64,000 nucleotides of DNA from Tubulanus polymorphus. Taxonomy: Eukaryota; Nemertea; Palaeonemertea; Tubulaniformes; Tubulanidae. The notes below the pieces were generated by a model, which was not told where the DNA came from, did not search any database, and saw only the letters and a list, made by a program, of their open reading frames with translations. The stretch is taken from NCBI RefSeq assembly GCF_964204645.1, contig NC_134025.1, positions 3,353,001 through 3,417,000 of the forward strand. Direction: 5' to 3'. Both the position numbers and the translations under genes were made by a program. This document shows positions 1-13,626 of this stretch, piece after piece (positions within the stretch are counted from its first letter, which is position 1; each line of letters begins with the position of its first letter).

Positions 1-3000
1 ATTTTGAAAAAATGGAAACGGATCGACGCGTAAGCGCTGAATGTGTGACAGTAACCACTGATGTATATTAGGAGGTTCAGAACTCAGAAACGACGGGTAA
101 TTCAGTAACTTCAATTGATCTGAAAAAAATCACATTCTTATGAATAATAATTTCAACTGATAGAGGAACGAATGAATATATAAATATATGACCAACCGTC
201 GTGTATCTGGCGAGCGATTTCAACAATTGGAGAAAGTTGAGCAAATTCTCGGCAATAGAGATCTACATAATTCGGTAAACACAACTCACTGTAATAGAAT
301 CCTAGTTAGCAAATTTACATCCTGATCATTACCTAAAATACATGGTTATATTGTATACTAACTTGGCTAATTGGCACAAGGCAAGACAAACTGATTTCAA
401 ATCATCATGAAATAATGTGTTCATTTTCAACTCCTAGAAAAAGTAATCATAAAATTTGATCAAATGAGGCCAATTAAGAATCATCAGATTCAATACGTTC
501 GGAACTATTTACCTCATAAACAACATGAAGAGCATAGAATAAAGCGGGAATATGTTGAAATAAAGGCGCTGTGACATCAATACGACCACCAGATGGCGGA
601 CGATTCCACGACGGTATTTCCTGCAATGGATCCAATCCGAGAAGGAAATCCTGAGATACCATAAATGACTGATGATACGGACTGTTCGCTAAATATTCCC
701 AATCCTGAAATTAATTCAAAACTACTGCTATATAATAAACGTATAAATGTGGTCCTCAAAATACTAACAGTTAAAATGAACACTGACCTCGTTCGAACCC
801 TGATCAGACGGACGCGGCTTTTTTGCAACTGTTACCGGCGAAAGCGACAAATCTTGGTCCTGTAAAAAGGAAACCATGCACTGAAAGAAACCTTCCGCGG
901 TACCTTACGATTCAATAACACGAAACAAACCTACTGAATGTGTAATGATAAATTGTTCAGCGTCAAATCCCATCAGACTGAGCAAACATTTAATAAATCT
1001 ACTCCACTCTGACTGACTGTTTGCAGACCCCGGAGCATTTAATGTTGTATACCATTTCAGTATACTTTGCATCGCTAGATCGCGAGGTAAAACTTGCTTA
1101 ATAGCCTCCAAACACAACGACACTGTAACAATAACCAATATGTTTAAGTATGATTAGATACTGACAAAACCAAGTTCATATGGATTAAGAACGAAATCTA
1201 TCAGTCAAAAATTAAAACTAACAGTCTTTTAATTCAAAGTCGTTTATGTTTTGATTATAACATATCTTTTGATAAATGAATTCTGTTCTTAATTCTCTAA
1301 ATTTGTATCTAGTGAGTTTTCATTGCACGATTGAATGACATACGCTGTATAGATCTATACTGACCAATAGGTGATGTCGATAATGAAGGCAGAGATGTTC
1401 GCAATAAAGTACCATTTCCCATCTCCTAAAACCGACCAAACATATTAAAACATTAGGGGTGTAATTCTCGGGAGTTAATGAAACCTTAGTGCATCGATGT
1501 ATCGCCAAAGTGGCCATAACCGCCCCGGTTACGGGCCTGTTGATGCAGTTGTTTGTTTACGTACCAAAGTGAATCGTTTATCAACGGGATCTCGTAAACA
1601 ATGAATTGTTGATAACGTATTGAGAAATGGGAATTCTTCCGTTAATGACGACGAGTTCAGTAAACTTTGTGACGATTCGTTTATTTCTGTAGGAACCGGC
1701 GACAGCATATTGATCTGTAATACGCAGTAGTAAAACATCAAAAACATTCCTTGCTAGAATATCAGATTGCTGAATGAATGATGACTTCTTCATAAATACA
1801 CACCGGTAATTCATCATCTATTCGAACATCAAGAGCACTCGCCGGTCGACTGGATGTCATAACTCCTTTTGAAAATGGACTCTGTAAAGCGGATAGACTG
1901 GGTCGTCCAGCTGTCATTGAGGTTGAGAGTGATGGGCATGGTGCTCCCATTAAATGTATCTTATTCACCTGAAATAATTACAAAAACATTTATTTTGTAT
2001 AATCATTTTAGGTTCAGTATTTTTGAAACTCTATCTAACTAATGCATATCTAAATATCTCTTGTTTTGTTACCTTCTTGATACCACTGTATAGAATCAAA
2101 CTTGAATCTGAATCCAGCACTAGCAGCATAGATAAACTCTAGAAACAAAGAAAGAAAACTTATTCATACGACAAGGCTTCTAGCTACTTAGAATTCAGAA
2201 ATATGTATATTCACTGTACCTCAAGAGGAATGGCATCTTTTGCCTGGATATTATAAATACTTCCGAAGATAAGTTGACTCTGATCATTACTTGCTTCGAA
2301 TTTCACGCATCTTGATAATCAATTATTAAGAATTATTCATAAATAAATAATAGCGAAATAATACAATATGCAGTAAATCTACTTACTTCAAATCCTGTCT
2401 ATTTGTCAGCATACATAGAAATGTCTGTCCACAGAGGTCAGTGCTAATAAAACATTTCTTTGCTCTGCTGCCGGAATTCCTACAAATCAATCAAATCTAA
2501 GATTTATAAATCAGTTAATTAGTGGAAATATCTACTGGGGGTGATCGACTTGTAACAAGTTACCTCGAAGTTGGCTCCATCCAGATTTGTTCAAGACAAA
2601 TATCCGGAGTCAATGGTTCTCCGACCTCGGTAGAGCTATCATTCATGATCGATACATTATGCGACACAGGTGTCCGAGTAGCTGCACTAGGTGTGCGCGC
2701 AGCAGCCGCACCAGGAGTGTTCATTAGATGAGGAGGTGTCTGATACCGTAACATTCCAGATGTGCTCATACTGAGACTGGGTGACTGCTGGGAACGACTG
2801 AAATGGAAACAATACGAAATGATGATGGCGTGATGAGCATATACGTCTTATATCAGTAGATCTTTTCTGAATTTTAAATTTCAACTGAAATGTAGAAGAC
2901 ACTGAATGCGAGTAATAGCAACTCGTTGAACTTTACTTAGATAAGTGGAATCCTCAATTGCCATAGTAGCGTTGGAGGTTTCCCATTCATTGTAAATTCA

Positions 3001-4740
3001 TGTTCAATTACCTTAATCCTAAATGTGAAATTCCTGGACTGAGCGAAAGCCGCGAGACAGGAGAATTAAGACGACTCGTTTGACTGCGGAACGGCGATAG
3101 TCCCGGTGACTGACTGGATATGGTTAATTTTGAATGACTTGTACTGGAATTAATGCTACGACTCGGACCAGGTGTAGCTGTAGCTACAGTACTCGCGTTT
3201 GTTCCTTCTAAAACATTCACCGACATAAAAAACACCTCCTGCAAGACACAGCAAAAATAATGAATAATTTGAGTATGAGTGAATAAAGTAGAAAATTGAT
3301 TATCAGCAGCGAAGAATGCATTACCTCAGGTTTAGCTTTACGAACTCTCCACACTGTATGTAATCCAAGGACTGAATCGTAGGTGACAGCTAAAGATGGT
3401 TCAACATTCGTGTAGACAATTTGATTATTTGCATCAGAAAAAAACTGAACTTTGTTACCGCTTCCCCCGCCTCCAATTGTTCCTGTGAAAATAGAATTTC
3501 GTAGTAAGGAACCGAGTCATTCCTAAATAAGGAGATACACGTGGTTTTCATACTTACCAGCACCCCGGGTAACAACAGGAGCTATCTCATCGAGGGGGTG
3601 CATTAAACTGAACATGATAGGTATTGAACTATTAGCATCGGATCTATCTTTATCGGTTTTACCAGGAATTCGTTCCAGCAGTATCCCGTGTTCGATAGAC
3701 CATATACTCTGCACCTACAATATTTAGGTTTTACATTATTTATAAATCCCCCGAACTTATGACGCAATGGATCAATTCATACCTGAAATGGTAAAGCTGC
3801 AGTGTAATCATGTCCATCGTTTGTAAACACATGTAAACTGTTCTGTTCTAAAATACAGACTCCTTTCTGTAAATCCCCTGTAAATAGAATTTAGAATTGT
3901 TATTGGAAGATGTAACGGTGTTATGGGGTAGGTCCACCGATGACGCCTATTGAAAATCAAGTGTCTTGCTCTTTGAAAATGGCAGCCAAATCTTTAAGTA
4001 TACCGCGATGACATTCCACCACTTTCTTGTTAGTATTGTGAATATAATTATTTAATAATTTTTTTTGGTAAAAATACTACAAAAGAAAACTTTATATTTT
4101 CTACTTGCCTTCAAGCATTGGATTAGGCTCCAGTGAATCGAAAGGGTGACTAGGAGGCAACATGAAATTAACCCATAATGCCTGAAACAAAAGATAAAAT
4201 CAAGCATTAATTCAATACGCTTTAAACACGAAAAAATCGGAATAACTCTTGATGCATTCATCAAACTCACATCCTGAACATTAGAATCTAAAGTAAATGA
4301 CTTCAATACAACACGATTTGACTCTTGACTTCCTCGACTCCAAATAACTGTACGACCTTGGATATACAACTCTTCATCGCACAATTCACCTTTTTCGTTT
4401 GAAGATCCTCGGAGTTGCCAAATCTCTTTCTAAATTCACAAGAAAATGAAATTATATTCACAGGACTGACTGATGAATTCTATGACTGAGAATCAGGAAC
4501 TGTAGCTTCAGCGAAAATTTAATATCACATATCAGTATTGTTGCTGATGTTCATGGTTTAACTTACTGTAGATTTGCATTCATATAAAGATATATCGCGT
4601 AGAGCTTGAACTAATGGTAATCCATCGGTATTTGAGGATTGACAAGTATTGCGTATTTGTAGTTCAACTTCACCGGGATGATGTTTATAATAGATGCGTC
4701 CGAACGGTACAAATTGTTGACTATCACGTGTCGTAAGCAT
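1..4740 (-). CDS. ANAPC1: Anaphase-promoting complex subunit 1 (5' part, continues past left edge)
   Basis: This is the largest scaffold subunit of the APC/C ubiquitin ligase, which drives mitotic exit. Nineteen coding exons can be read, roughly 4567-4740, 4271-4429, 4109-4181, 3783-3877, 3558-3714, 3325-3482, 3012-3238, 2564-2797, 2387-2479, 2220-2310, 2073-2138, 1804-1968, 1565-1714, 1365-1425, 935-1122, 788-859, 513-704, 359-433 and about 200-288. The start at 4740 has an in-frame TGA shortly upstream and gives an N-terminus (QQFVPFGRIYYKHHPGE) like the vertebrate WD40-domain start. Other diagnostic stretches are DEELYIQGRTVIWSRGS, MFSLMHPLDEIAPVV, LSLSPVTVAKKPRPSD, FQHIPALFYALHVVYE and YVDLYCREF. 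A Ser-rich loop lies in exons 7-8, as in the regulated loop of the human protein. A non-coding 5' exon (about 4741-4806) and another from 5002 upward precede the start. The intron after exon 3 uses a GC donor. The C-terminal PC repeats lie outside the window. Confidence 0.94.
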
Positions 4741-5001
4741 CTCTCTTTTATCATCAGCCAGTCTGAATATAGTTTCCTGTCGGTTTACTTCTTGAAAAAT
4801 GTTAACCTGTAAAAATGTTCAGAATAGTGATGATTGATGGAGTGACTGCAGTTTTTGTGTCCCTTCATGGTTTGCTTGTTTGCTGACTGTGAGCTACCAA
4901 ACCAAGGATGCTTTTTTGTACCTCTCTCTAACCAGCCTAACCATCCATAAATCTTTTCAATAACATTAGTATAGCAACACACAGTGAAATGGTGACCTTA
5001 C

Positions 5002-5744
5002 CAATGTTTCAGAATTAGAACTCAAAAGATTCATAAAAGTCTGGACGATGACTGAACTGACTAATATATCAATATAAAATAAATTATATTTAAATTGTAT
5101 TGATTGAATTATTCGTGTTTGGTTGAATTAAATATCAGCAAAAGCACTTTATTTATTTGATGAATGGTTTAGAATATCACAATAAGCCTATCATCCATGG
5201 ATAAGCTCGTACATATGAAACTTGAAATATAACTTTTAAGGGATAAACTGACCGTTCCTGTTTATTTTGGGGGAAAAAACAATAATTTGCAAAATCCGCG
5301 AATTCGAAGTAAAATTCCGGATCTGGGACTCGGAATGAGGTTCGACCTCGGTAGCTGGACTCGGGCTACCGACGGCCAACTCTCGTACCTAAATAAGTTG
5401 AAAACTGAATTGACTGAAACGATTAGTTTTAAATCCTTTTATAAGGCACGATTTCTTGCCATATTCTGGGAATTACTTAATACAAATCTTAATCATAAAT
5501 TCTATTTTGAATCTATCATTGATTCTGTCATATCAGAGAAATTTATATTTGTTTTTGACTATTTTGACCATGTCGCAGGTTCTTGTTTCAGATTTGTTGA
5601 TTGACAATGACATATAAACCCACGGTTGACTGGGTTTTCCCTCAGTACTTCCGTGTTCAGTGTTCCGTTCGGTTGTTGCTGCGTTCACTGCGATCGCCAT
5701 AGTGCAATTTACGTAATAACAACAGTACCTTAGCTTCGATCGAC
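5002..5744. promoter_or_regulatory. Divergent ANAPC1 / TXNDC16 promoter interval with 5' UTRs
   Basis: The first non-coding ANAPC1 exon (minus strand, donor at 5000-5001) and the TXNDC16 start codon (5745, plus) face away from each other across about 0.7 kb. No other gene lies between them, so a shared promoter region is inferred. Short open frames here (for example 5287-5604) have no recognisable similarity and are not called. No TATA box could be assigned with confidence. Confidence 0.45.
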
Positions 5745-8700
5745 ATGAAATCGTGTGTCGTACTTTTAACCATATTTTTGGTTTGCTATACAACTGCTCA
5801 ACAAGATCAGCAACAAGATTTGAACGCGGTACAGCAGGAGAAAAAAGAAAATGACGACAATTCAAGTTTCAAGGACGACAACACTGAAGGTGCCGAAGCT
5901 CAAGAAATTCGGACAATTGATTTGAATGAATTAAACATCTTCAAAAAGAATATCTCAAGTCGACCCAGTAATGAATTGAAAGTGGTGTATTTCTTTTCTA
6001 AAGGTACTGGTATATTGAGTGATTCCATCTTTGGCCTACTTGTAGGTCGTTTTTATTGGTAATTAGAAAATTAAAGTATCTTTTATTTTAGCTGCTGGTG
6101 ATGACAAGTATATACTAATCGCGATTAAAGAGTCTGCCCAATATATGAATGGGAAATATGATATTGAACTATTGCGAGTAAGTGAAAATCTCCAAATTAC
6201 ATTGGTTAAAATAAGAAGGCTGCCAGTAATAAAATTGTATGAAATTCCAAAAGTGTAATATAATTGAACTGAAATGTCTATTCAAAGTTTGAATATTTTG
6301 GTGGATTACTAATACTCCTCCAGTCTAAAGAAATAAATTTTCTTTTTTAGACTTAAAGTAGTATGTGGGATTTTATGTTTTAATACCAATATATATTCTG
6401 ATTTCAAGTGATTCATATAGGGCTGATATTTTTATTCATTTTGGGCACTTCTAGTATGACTGTGACAAAGAAAATGCACCTGAATGTTCAGAGGAAGATG
6501 TTTTTATTAATTTGTATGTCTATCGGTAAGTCAAGAATCTTATCAATTGAAAAAATACTAATATCCCGTTTCCAAATAACAAAACTTCGACTAGAATTTT
6601 ATATGATAATTGATTGTTTTGCAGGCAAGGTAGTAAATTAGTTGCCCTTGGTGTTGATACTATGTTTGATTTATCATCAATTGTTGCAAACTTGTTACAG
6701 TAAGTATTTTTCATTCAGATTGACTGAGTCAAAATCGCTGGAATTGCTGGAATTTCAGTGTCAAAATTGACCATTTCAGACTGTATGTTTTGGATGATGT
6801 TAAGATATTTAGGTCTTTGGCCGATGCTCAATACATTGAACCCAGAAGCAGAGCTGCCAATCAGAATGCACTTATTGCGTATGTGCATTCTTTTGGTACA
6901 TATGGTAAGAACAACACCATAGTTCAATTTGAAATAGTTTATAATGATTATATAAAGAAATTGATGTAAAATCTACCGCTCAATATAATTGATATTTCTA
7001 TTATCTTACAGAACATATGCATATTCTGGAAACTATTATTGAAAACCTAAAGAAAATGAAATTTGCTGTGACAACAACTGTTAAAGCTGTCAAGCATATG
7101 CCGTAGGTGGCTTTTACATCGTGTTCATTAATGATTTATCCGTACATTATTCAGTTTGTGATCTCTACATCATTACCACACTTAAGCCTGAATAATAATT
7201 CAAAATGATTGATGCATAGATAAGTGTTAACTGCGTTGCACAGGTGTCAGGGATAAGTGCTCTTTTTACTATCATTATAAATTGATGATTTATATGTAAA
7301 TAGAGCAATATTTTATGTATTCATCCTCAGCTGGAACACCTGGTCGATAGATTGATCGAATTTTATATTCGTTCGGAGGCTCTTAGATTTCTAATGAATA
7401 ATTCAATAGATATGGGTTGGTTATATGTGGAATCCTGAATTAAGTACGATAATATACGTGTACTTCACTGATGGTTAGATGAATATACGAAGAATTTAAG
7501 CTAGACGTTTAAACACTATTAGAAAGATATAGTGTGTATTGAATTGCAGGCTTTCTACTTGAATTGTCTCCAGTAATAACACGTGAAAGCAATAATGTCC
7601 CTTTTGCACTCATTTCAACTCGGTATATCAGATCCAGTTCAGAAACCTGTATGATATTACCTTTCAGTGAATTGAAAGAAGGAGCTGACTTCCAATGCTG
7701 GCTGATGATGTGTAAGGATGTAGCGGCTGATGAGCCTTGTAAAATGATCAAATATAGACTGCCCATGGATCGAGAAATATTTTCAAATTTTGTTAATACA
7801 AGCTACAAGCCTTACGTGGTAAAGATAAGAACTATTTTATGTTATCTATTCTTAACTAGAAATACTACTTGTACCGATGTTTCATTTTTGAATATTTTTA
7901 GGTCAAAGTGAATTCTATTGATGATATAAACGCTAAACTGTTAAATGATCCTCAAGATGAAGTTCATATACTTCATGCTGGAACAGAATCCATCGATCAA
8001 TTATATCCTATTGCACTGAATATCAGTCACTTATATTTTGGTCAATTAAGAGTGGTTATGATTGATGTGTAAGTTTCTAAGAGATTCTACTCATACTGCA
8101 AGCATTATCCTTCAAAATGTGACTGAATTCTATCACCTTTATTGTAGAAATAAAGTTAACATTGAACATCTTGGTTATGACATGACAAAAAACCGGCAAT
8201 TCCCTTCAGTTGCTTTGAACAAACTTAACGAGGCAAGTTCCGATCCTTGATAATTATCTTACCATGTCATCTTCTTTTAGTTGCTCTAATAATGATGTGT
8301 TCTAAAATTGAATATTTCTAGTCAATGAAGAAAGAAATGGTACATCGTTTCTCAGAAGATAACTGTCTCAAATTCATAAGAAGTTCTTTTTTCACAAAAA
8401 GCAAGAATACTATTGCACTGGATAATTTAGAAGAAAACATCTTTCATGATGGAATGGATGGTAAGATTTGAAAAACATCTTGTTTGGATTATTTTGAAAT
8501 AGTAGATTGATCCAGTCTGCATTATTCTTAAAAAGTGTCTACACTGTGGATACTTCTTTAAACAGCTTTTTTTTGTATTAGTTGTTCAGCTCCAAGATGA
8601 TGAAGTAATACTCGGTATGATGTCATATGGTGAACCAAGAGTGATAGATATTCAAAATCATTGGCCAAGGTTGACAGACAAAACATTCCCAGAAATCATG

Positions 8701-10753
8701 AAGGACAACATTCATCTTGTAACATATTTTGTATCATGTAAGTTCAGTATCAAGGAGAGATAAAGATATCACATCGATGTTTCTCAATTGTAGTTAACTA
8801 TGAATATTTTCAGGGAGTCAATCGAGTTCTGCCTTTTTGAACTCCTTGATTGTCGCCAATAAAATGTATCCGAATGTGATCGACTCAGAACATGTGTCTA
8901 CAGTCGATTGTTCAGATTGGACTGACATCTGCAGTAAAGAGAATATCACCAAATATCCAACTGTGCAGATTTACAGTAAAGGCAAAAAGTTACAATATGA
9001 TGGAATGCTCGATGGTAAATCTGCGTTTTCTGCTATGAAGCTGTAAGTGGAAACTTGTATCATGCTACACAGAGTTTGTGTATGTCTAAATATTAATCGT
9101 TTCTCGTGTTGAATATTTTAAAGGTTCGAGCGATCAAATCCATTGATACTGAAATCACAGAAATCAATCGATGCATTTATTAACGGTGAAACCCCGAGCG
9201 ATTTGAAAGAATTTTCAAATGTAGCAGTTTTTGGCCACTTGAAAATGCATTCTAATGGTAAGTGTACTTAAAAGATTTTAAACCAGATTACAAGAATTGT
9301 TTCGTTAAATTGTGTTTCTGTGATATTTTAGAGTTTAAGGCGTTCATTAGTCTTGCGGAAAAACTTCACGGAAAAATGCTATTTGGTCTAAGCGTTGATG
9401 AATCATCAACAAAAAGGTAAGTCATCTCTTGTCAATCAGATGACGCATGAACAATTGATATAAAATATAGAATTTAACATTTCTTTTATTTTGTTTATGA
9501 TATAGCTGTGAGAAGTTTGGCGCTTCCTATCCATGTATAGTACTATTGCATAGAAATGATATACAGTCATTTGTTGTTTTTGATGGTACACCTACTGTCG
9601 ATAACCTTCTGAAATTTGTGAGAAAACAACAATTACCACTGTTTGTAAGTCACATTCATTTTCTAATTGGTTGATAATGATAAGCAAACAGATGCATTGT
9701 ATGATGCGGCAAATTCTTCTATTCCAGAGTGAATTGACAACCAAGAGTTTTCCAGTCATGTACAGAAGAGGAAAACCTATGGTCATTTTGTTCACAGACA
9801 TCATGAATAATGATGCAAACTTGTATTCTAAGATGGTTGCCGATATTGCAGCGAGTAGGAAATTCAATGAATTTACATTTGCCTGGATGAATGTGTGAGT
9901 GAATAAATTACAGTGTATAAACTGTAATAGTGATTGTAAACTATATCTAAATATTTATATACGTATTTGTTTAGCCATGAAGTTGATGGTGTCGCTACCA
10001 GGATTCTTGAAATGTACATAAAGGAAATTCGTATACCATCAGTAGCTTTATTAAACAAGAGAAGTGTAAGTTATCGAAGCTTTTAGCTATTTATTACAGT
10101 GAATTGTTTTAAGGTTTTCACGCCGGCGTACTTAAAATTTTATAGAACGTGGTATTCATATATGAAAAATCGATGTTAACTGAAACTGGACTTATTGAAT
10201 GGTTAGCTTCTGTTAGGGATGGAAAAATAGAACCAAGTGGTTAGTACATCTGGCAGCTCATGAAGATTCCGAATATTTTCTATGAATTTGTATGTAACAG
10301 ATTTTAGTTCCTTTCCGTATTTCAGTTGTTCTTCAAAAGCATCAATTCAAACCGTTGCATCCTGGTTATGATGTTAATAGATTGAAGTTACGTAATTATG
10401 AAACGGGAGAGGTAGATGATAATGCTCTGTATAATGCCATTCGTGAGTAGTTTTATATTTTCAAGAATAACAAATAATTTGTAAGCAGTTCTTGTCTTAT
10501 TCACTGATTCATCTTTTTACTTTTGTAATATCGAATAGAAGATCAAGAGGAACATGGACCCCGATATTCTGGAAGATTTAAAGGCACTGGTCGTGACTAT
10601 GAAAAGGAAGAAGAAGAGACATCAGATCCTACAACAAATGATGCACCGGATAATCAGATAAAAGCGGATATTCAAGATCTGAAAAATGCTGGTGTATTGG
10701 ATGATCCCAAAAAGAAACCGATGGGCGACAATTCAAATCATGAAGAACTGTAG
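5745..10753 (+). CDS. TXNDC16: Thioredoxin domain-containing protein 16 (ERp90-like)
   Basis: This is an ER-luminal protein built of degenerate thioredoxin-like domains, thought in vertebrates to be a folding or flavoprotein partner. It begins with a signal peptide (MKSCVVLLTIFLVCYTTA) and ends in HEEL, a KDEL-type retrieval tail. Exons read: 5745-6003, 6092-6177, 6455-6525, 6625-6699, 6780-6904, 7012-7102, 7331-7415, 7550-7818, 7902-8068, 8148-8232, 8322-8460, 8582-8737, 8814-9042, 9124-9257, 9332-9416, 9506-9644, 9728-9894, 9975-10065, 10146-10239, 10326-10442 and 10539-10753. The best family match is the exon at 8814, where VDCSDWTDICSKENIT and YPTVQIY form a thioredoxin fold without a CxxC site. 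No CxxC was seen in the exons read. The protein is about 960 residues. The 7102-to-7331 junction is out of phase by one base as drawn, so a boundary or small exon is missed there. The intron after 8232 has a GC donor. Confidence 0.9.
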
Positions 10754-11732
10754 ATCAATGTCTGTTCGTTCACATTTTTAGTAGATCTGAACTTTTCTGT
10801 TTTCCAATGATAATTATTTCATTTAATCAACACGTCATAAGCTGTAAGCTGCCTTTTGAAGATTTTGGTCTTTGCTCTTAGTTACATCGACAGTACCCCT
10901 GGTACCAGTACTTCAGTTTTGTCATGCTACCTCTTCTTTATTATATTCCATATCTATTTCATGCCTATTATTTTTCCATATTTTCTTCATTTTTCACTAA
11001 ATCGATTTATGAAAAAATCGGAATTTCTGATGAAAAACTCTGAATTTTTTTAAAGCACATTATGTATGGCATGTACTAATTGAGCAACAATCAAAACTTA
11101 TAAAAATATTTTCAGTATTATCGCTTTAATTGTATACATGTGTATTTACTGGGTAACTATAAATTCTAGAACTTAAAGAATTCCATATCAACTAAGTGAA
11201 TTTATTTTTTGCTGGAAATGGAACATGTATTTTTAAAGTTTTTTCATCAATAGTTTATTGTTTTTTGATGTCAGTTCATAATAAGAACTCCAAAATTAAT
11301 CCATATTGTATTATGTTAAAACCAAATTTTATATAAGTTTATGAAGAGATATAACTATATTGATATATTATAAAAGAGCTGAAGTATATTTTTGTTGTAA
11401 ATTGTTTAATGGTATATTCGGGTTAATAAATGCAGTATATATAGAAATAGTAAGTTCATGATTTTCAGTCGTGAAGGGATTTAAATCATTCAGCTAATGC
11501 AGGGAACAATACAGTAGACTCTTGTCTTACTCAGAGTTGGGAGTGACAACTTTTAACCAGAGTTATGAATTCTACCCAGGATCATGAAATGTATCAATGC
11601 AAGTCAAATAGGAATAAACGGAGGACTCAATTAAGCAAAATACATTACATATTTATTGTAAAGGAATGTACAAACTGGTTTAAAGAAGCTCTGATATAAG
11701 TATAAAATGGTGGACTAATGTTTCTATTTCAT
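10754..11732. other. Convergent 3' UTR interval
   Basis: This AT-rich stretch holds the TXNDC16 3' UTR, with an AATAAA near 11426 on the plus strand. It also holds the 3' UTR of the minus-strand Kelch gene, whose likely AATAAA (plus-strand TTTATT) is near 11650. No further gene, RNA or repeat was recognised. Confidence 0.5.
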
Positions 11733-13626
11733 TTATTGAGATTTCAGTCGACCGTATGGCACATTCAATTCTACTAAATCATCATAGAAATTTCCATCAT
11801 TGTCGCCACCACCAAATATCACTATATCGTCACTATCACTCTTCTTCTCATTGTGGTTTGGTTGACAAATAATATCCAGCCCTGCTCTTGATATCAGTAG
11901 TGGATCAGTCTTCACGTTAAACCATGTTTTTGTGTCTGAAATAGATCAATAATTACCCATTCAAATGTAGGTAAATACAGTAATATAATGTCGGTAGTGT
12001 ATGCGCACGCGTAAATAACTCACCAACGTTAAAACCTGCCGTATCTGATAAGGCAACATTTCCATTATAACCACCATGAATCAAGATCTGATTTCCACGC
12101 AGGCGACAGGCTGAATGCCAACTAATAATGAATCATGAAAGATATGTCATTAAATTCAATAATAGGAGATTACAAATGAATTTATTTATCATTCATTTCA
12201 TGCTGTTACAAACCTTCTAGGTGTTGGTGGTGTACCATTGACTTCAGGTTTAGTCCACTCTACAATACCTTCATAAAAAAATGAATTTCATTAAACTTGT
12301 TATGTATAAGTTAATTTCAGGGTCGTGTGAGATTGATTACTTACTCATATCTAAAATATAGATGTCATTGAAACAGTATGGAAAATCCCAGCCTCCAAAC
12401 ACTACTAATTCGTCACTGATAAGTGTTGCTGAATGCCTGAAGAATTATGACAATTCTAATTGATTGAATGATCTTTGAAATTGAATGTAAAATACAGCAT
12501 TTTTGTAATCGTCTGACAACATACCCAGATCTCGGTTGAGGGCGTTCACTTCCAGTAACTATCGGCATGTACCAACTTTCGGTTAATGGACTGTAAATGT
12601 GAATATCATTGCTGGAACCATCTGGTTGCGGATCAGGCTGAGGAAAAATACCACCAAATATCCAGAGTTCATGTCGGTAAAGAGTGGAAGTATGGTACGC
12701 TCTGGTCGGGGCATTTCCTTGAGTCTGATAAGAAAGTAAAGGAAAATAAGCGAGGACTTATTATAGTACGGCGTACATTACAGGACTAGGAATTTTTCAA
12801 TGATGTACTTACTTTGATCAGCTGCCATTTATATTCCTCCAGATCCAACGCATGTACATCATTAAACCAGCGTTTATTCTTAGAACCACCATAAATATAT
12901 ATACACCGTACCGCTGGATCATAAGAGGCTGAATGTCCAACGCGTAACTCTGGATTCATTCCATCAAATTGAGTTTTAGGATTAGTCCATTGCTTTCCAA
13001 CTACAATCAGAGAGTACCCATATATCTGATAAATCTAACACGCTCAACGGATTTCACTTATATAATCCGCTATTCATTTCAATAGATTCATACCGAGATC
13101 ATACAACCATGACGAGTCTTTACTGAACTGCTGTTTGGCACCTTGTCCTCCAATAAGAATAGCTTTCTCATCCTCGATCAAACTGAATGAATGTCCCCAT
13201 CGCGGACTCGGACCTAAAAAATATCATCAAACTTTGAGCATGATAGTAAATAAAAAAGCAATTTAGAGAATTCTACAGACCTTCCTTACCCTGTTCCGAT
13301 TGAATTTGCTTCGTAATCGCATTTATGGTCACATTATCATTTTCTTTTTCTTGTATAGTTGCTGGACAGCTATTCTCAGTCTCTGTACCTAATTTCTCAT
13401 CAGTGGATTCTAACTGTTTATCTTTAGCATTTTTCAAATTACTTGAATCTATCAGTGGTTGCTCTTTAGCACTCCTTGCACGAGTCACTTTTTTTCGAAC
13501 TGGACTGACCGGTTTATTTTGAGCGTCATCCGTATCTTCTGTTGAAACTCTGGATCGCTTATTGTTTTGACTTCTTCCTTGGGATGGCTTAGTTTTAATT
13601 ACTTGGGACTGGGATTTCGTTTTACC
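11733..13626 (-). CDS. Kelch-repeat beta-propeller protein (start codon not located)
   Basis: At least eight exons encode Kelch blades: 13281-13626, 13094-13213, 12813-13000, 12525-12724, 12345-12436, 12214-12268, 12024-12121 and 11733-11935. Five to six repeats show the GG doublet followed by a hydrophobic/aromatic pattern: PRWGHSFSLIEDEKAILIGG, VGHSASYDP with IYIYGGS, AYHTSTL with LWIFGG, RSGHSATL with LVVFGGW, SWHSACRL with ILIHGGY, and DDIVIFGGGDNDGNFYDD. The N-terminal exon is basic and Ser/Lys-rich (PVSPVRKKVTRARS) and looks disordered, possibly nuclear. The terminal TAA is at 11733-11735. The first exon shown opens at an acceptor in phase 0 with no ATG in frame, so the start lies upstream between 13.63 and 14.1 kb and was not identified. 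Kelch propellers are protein-interaction platforms, often E3 adaptors, but no F-box, BTB or other partner domain is visible. The orthologue could not be named. Confidence 0.82.

Noticed and set aside
5287-5604. 105-residue plus-strand open frame upstream of TXNDC16
   Set aside because: No domain or similarity, it lies in the divergent promoter interval, and composition is ordinary for a chance frame.
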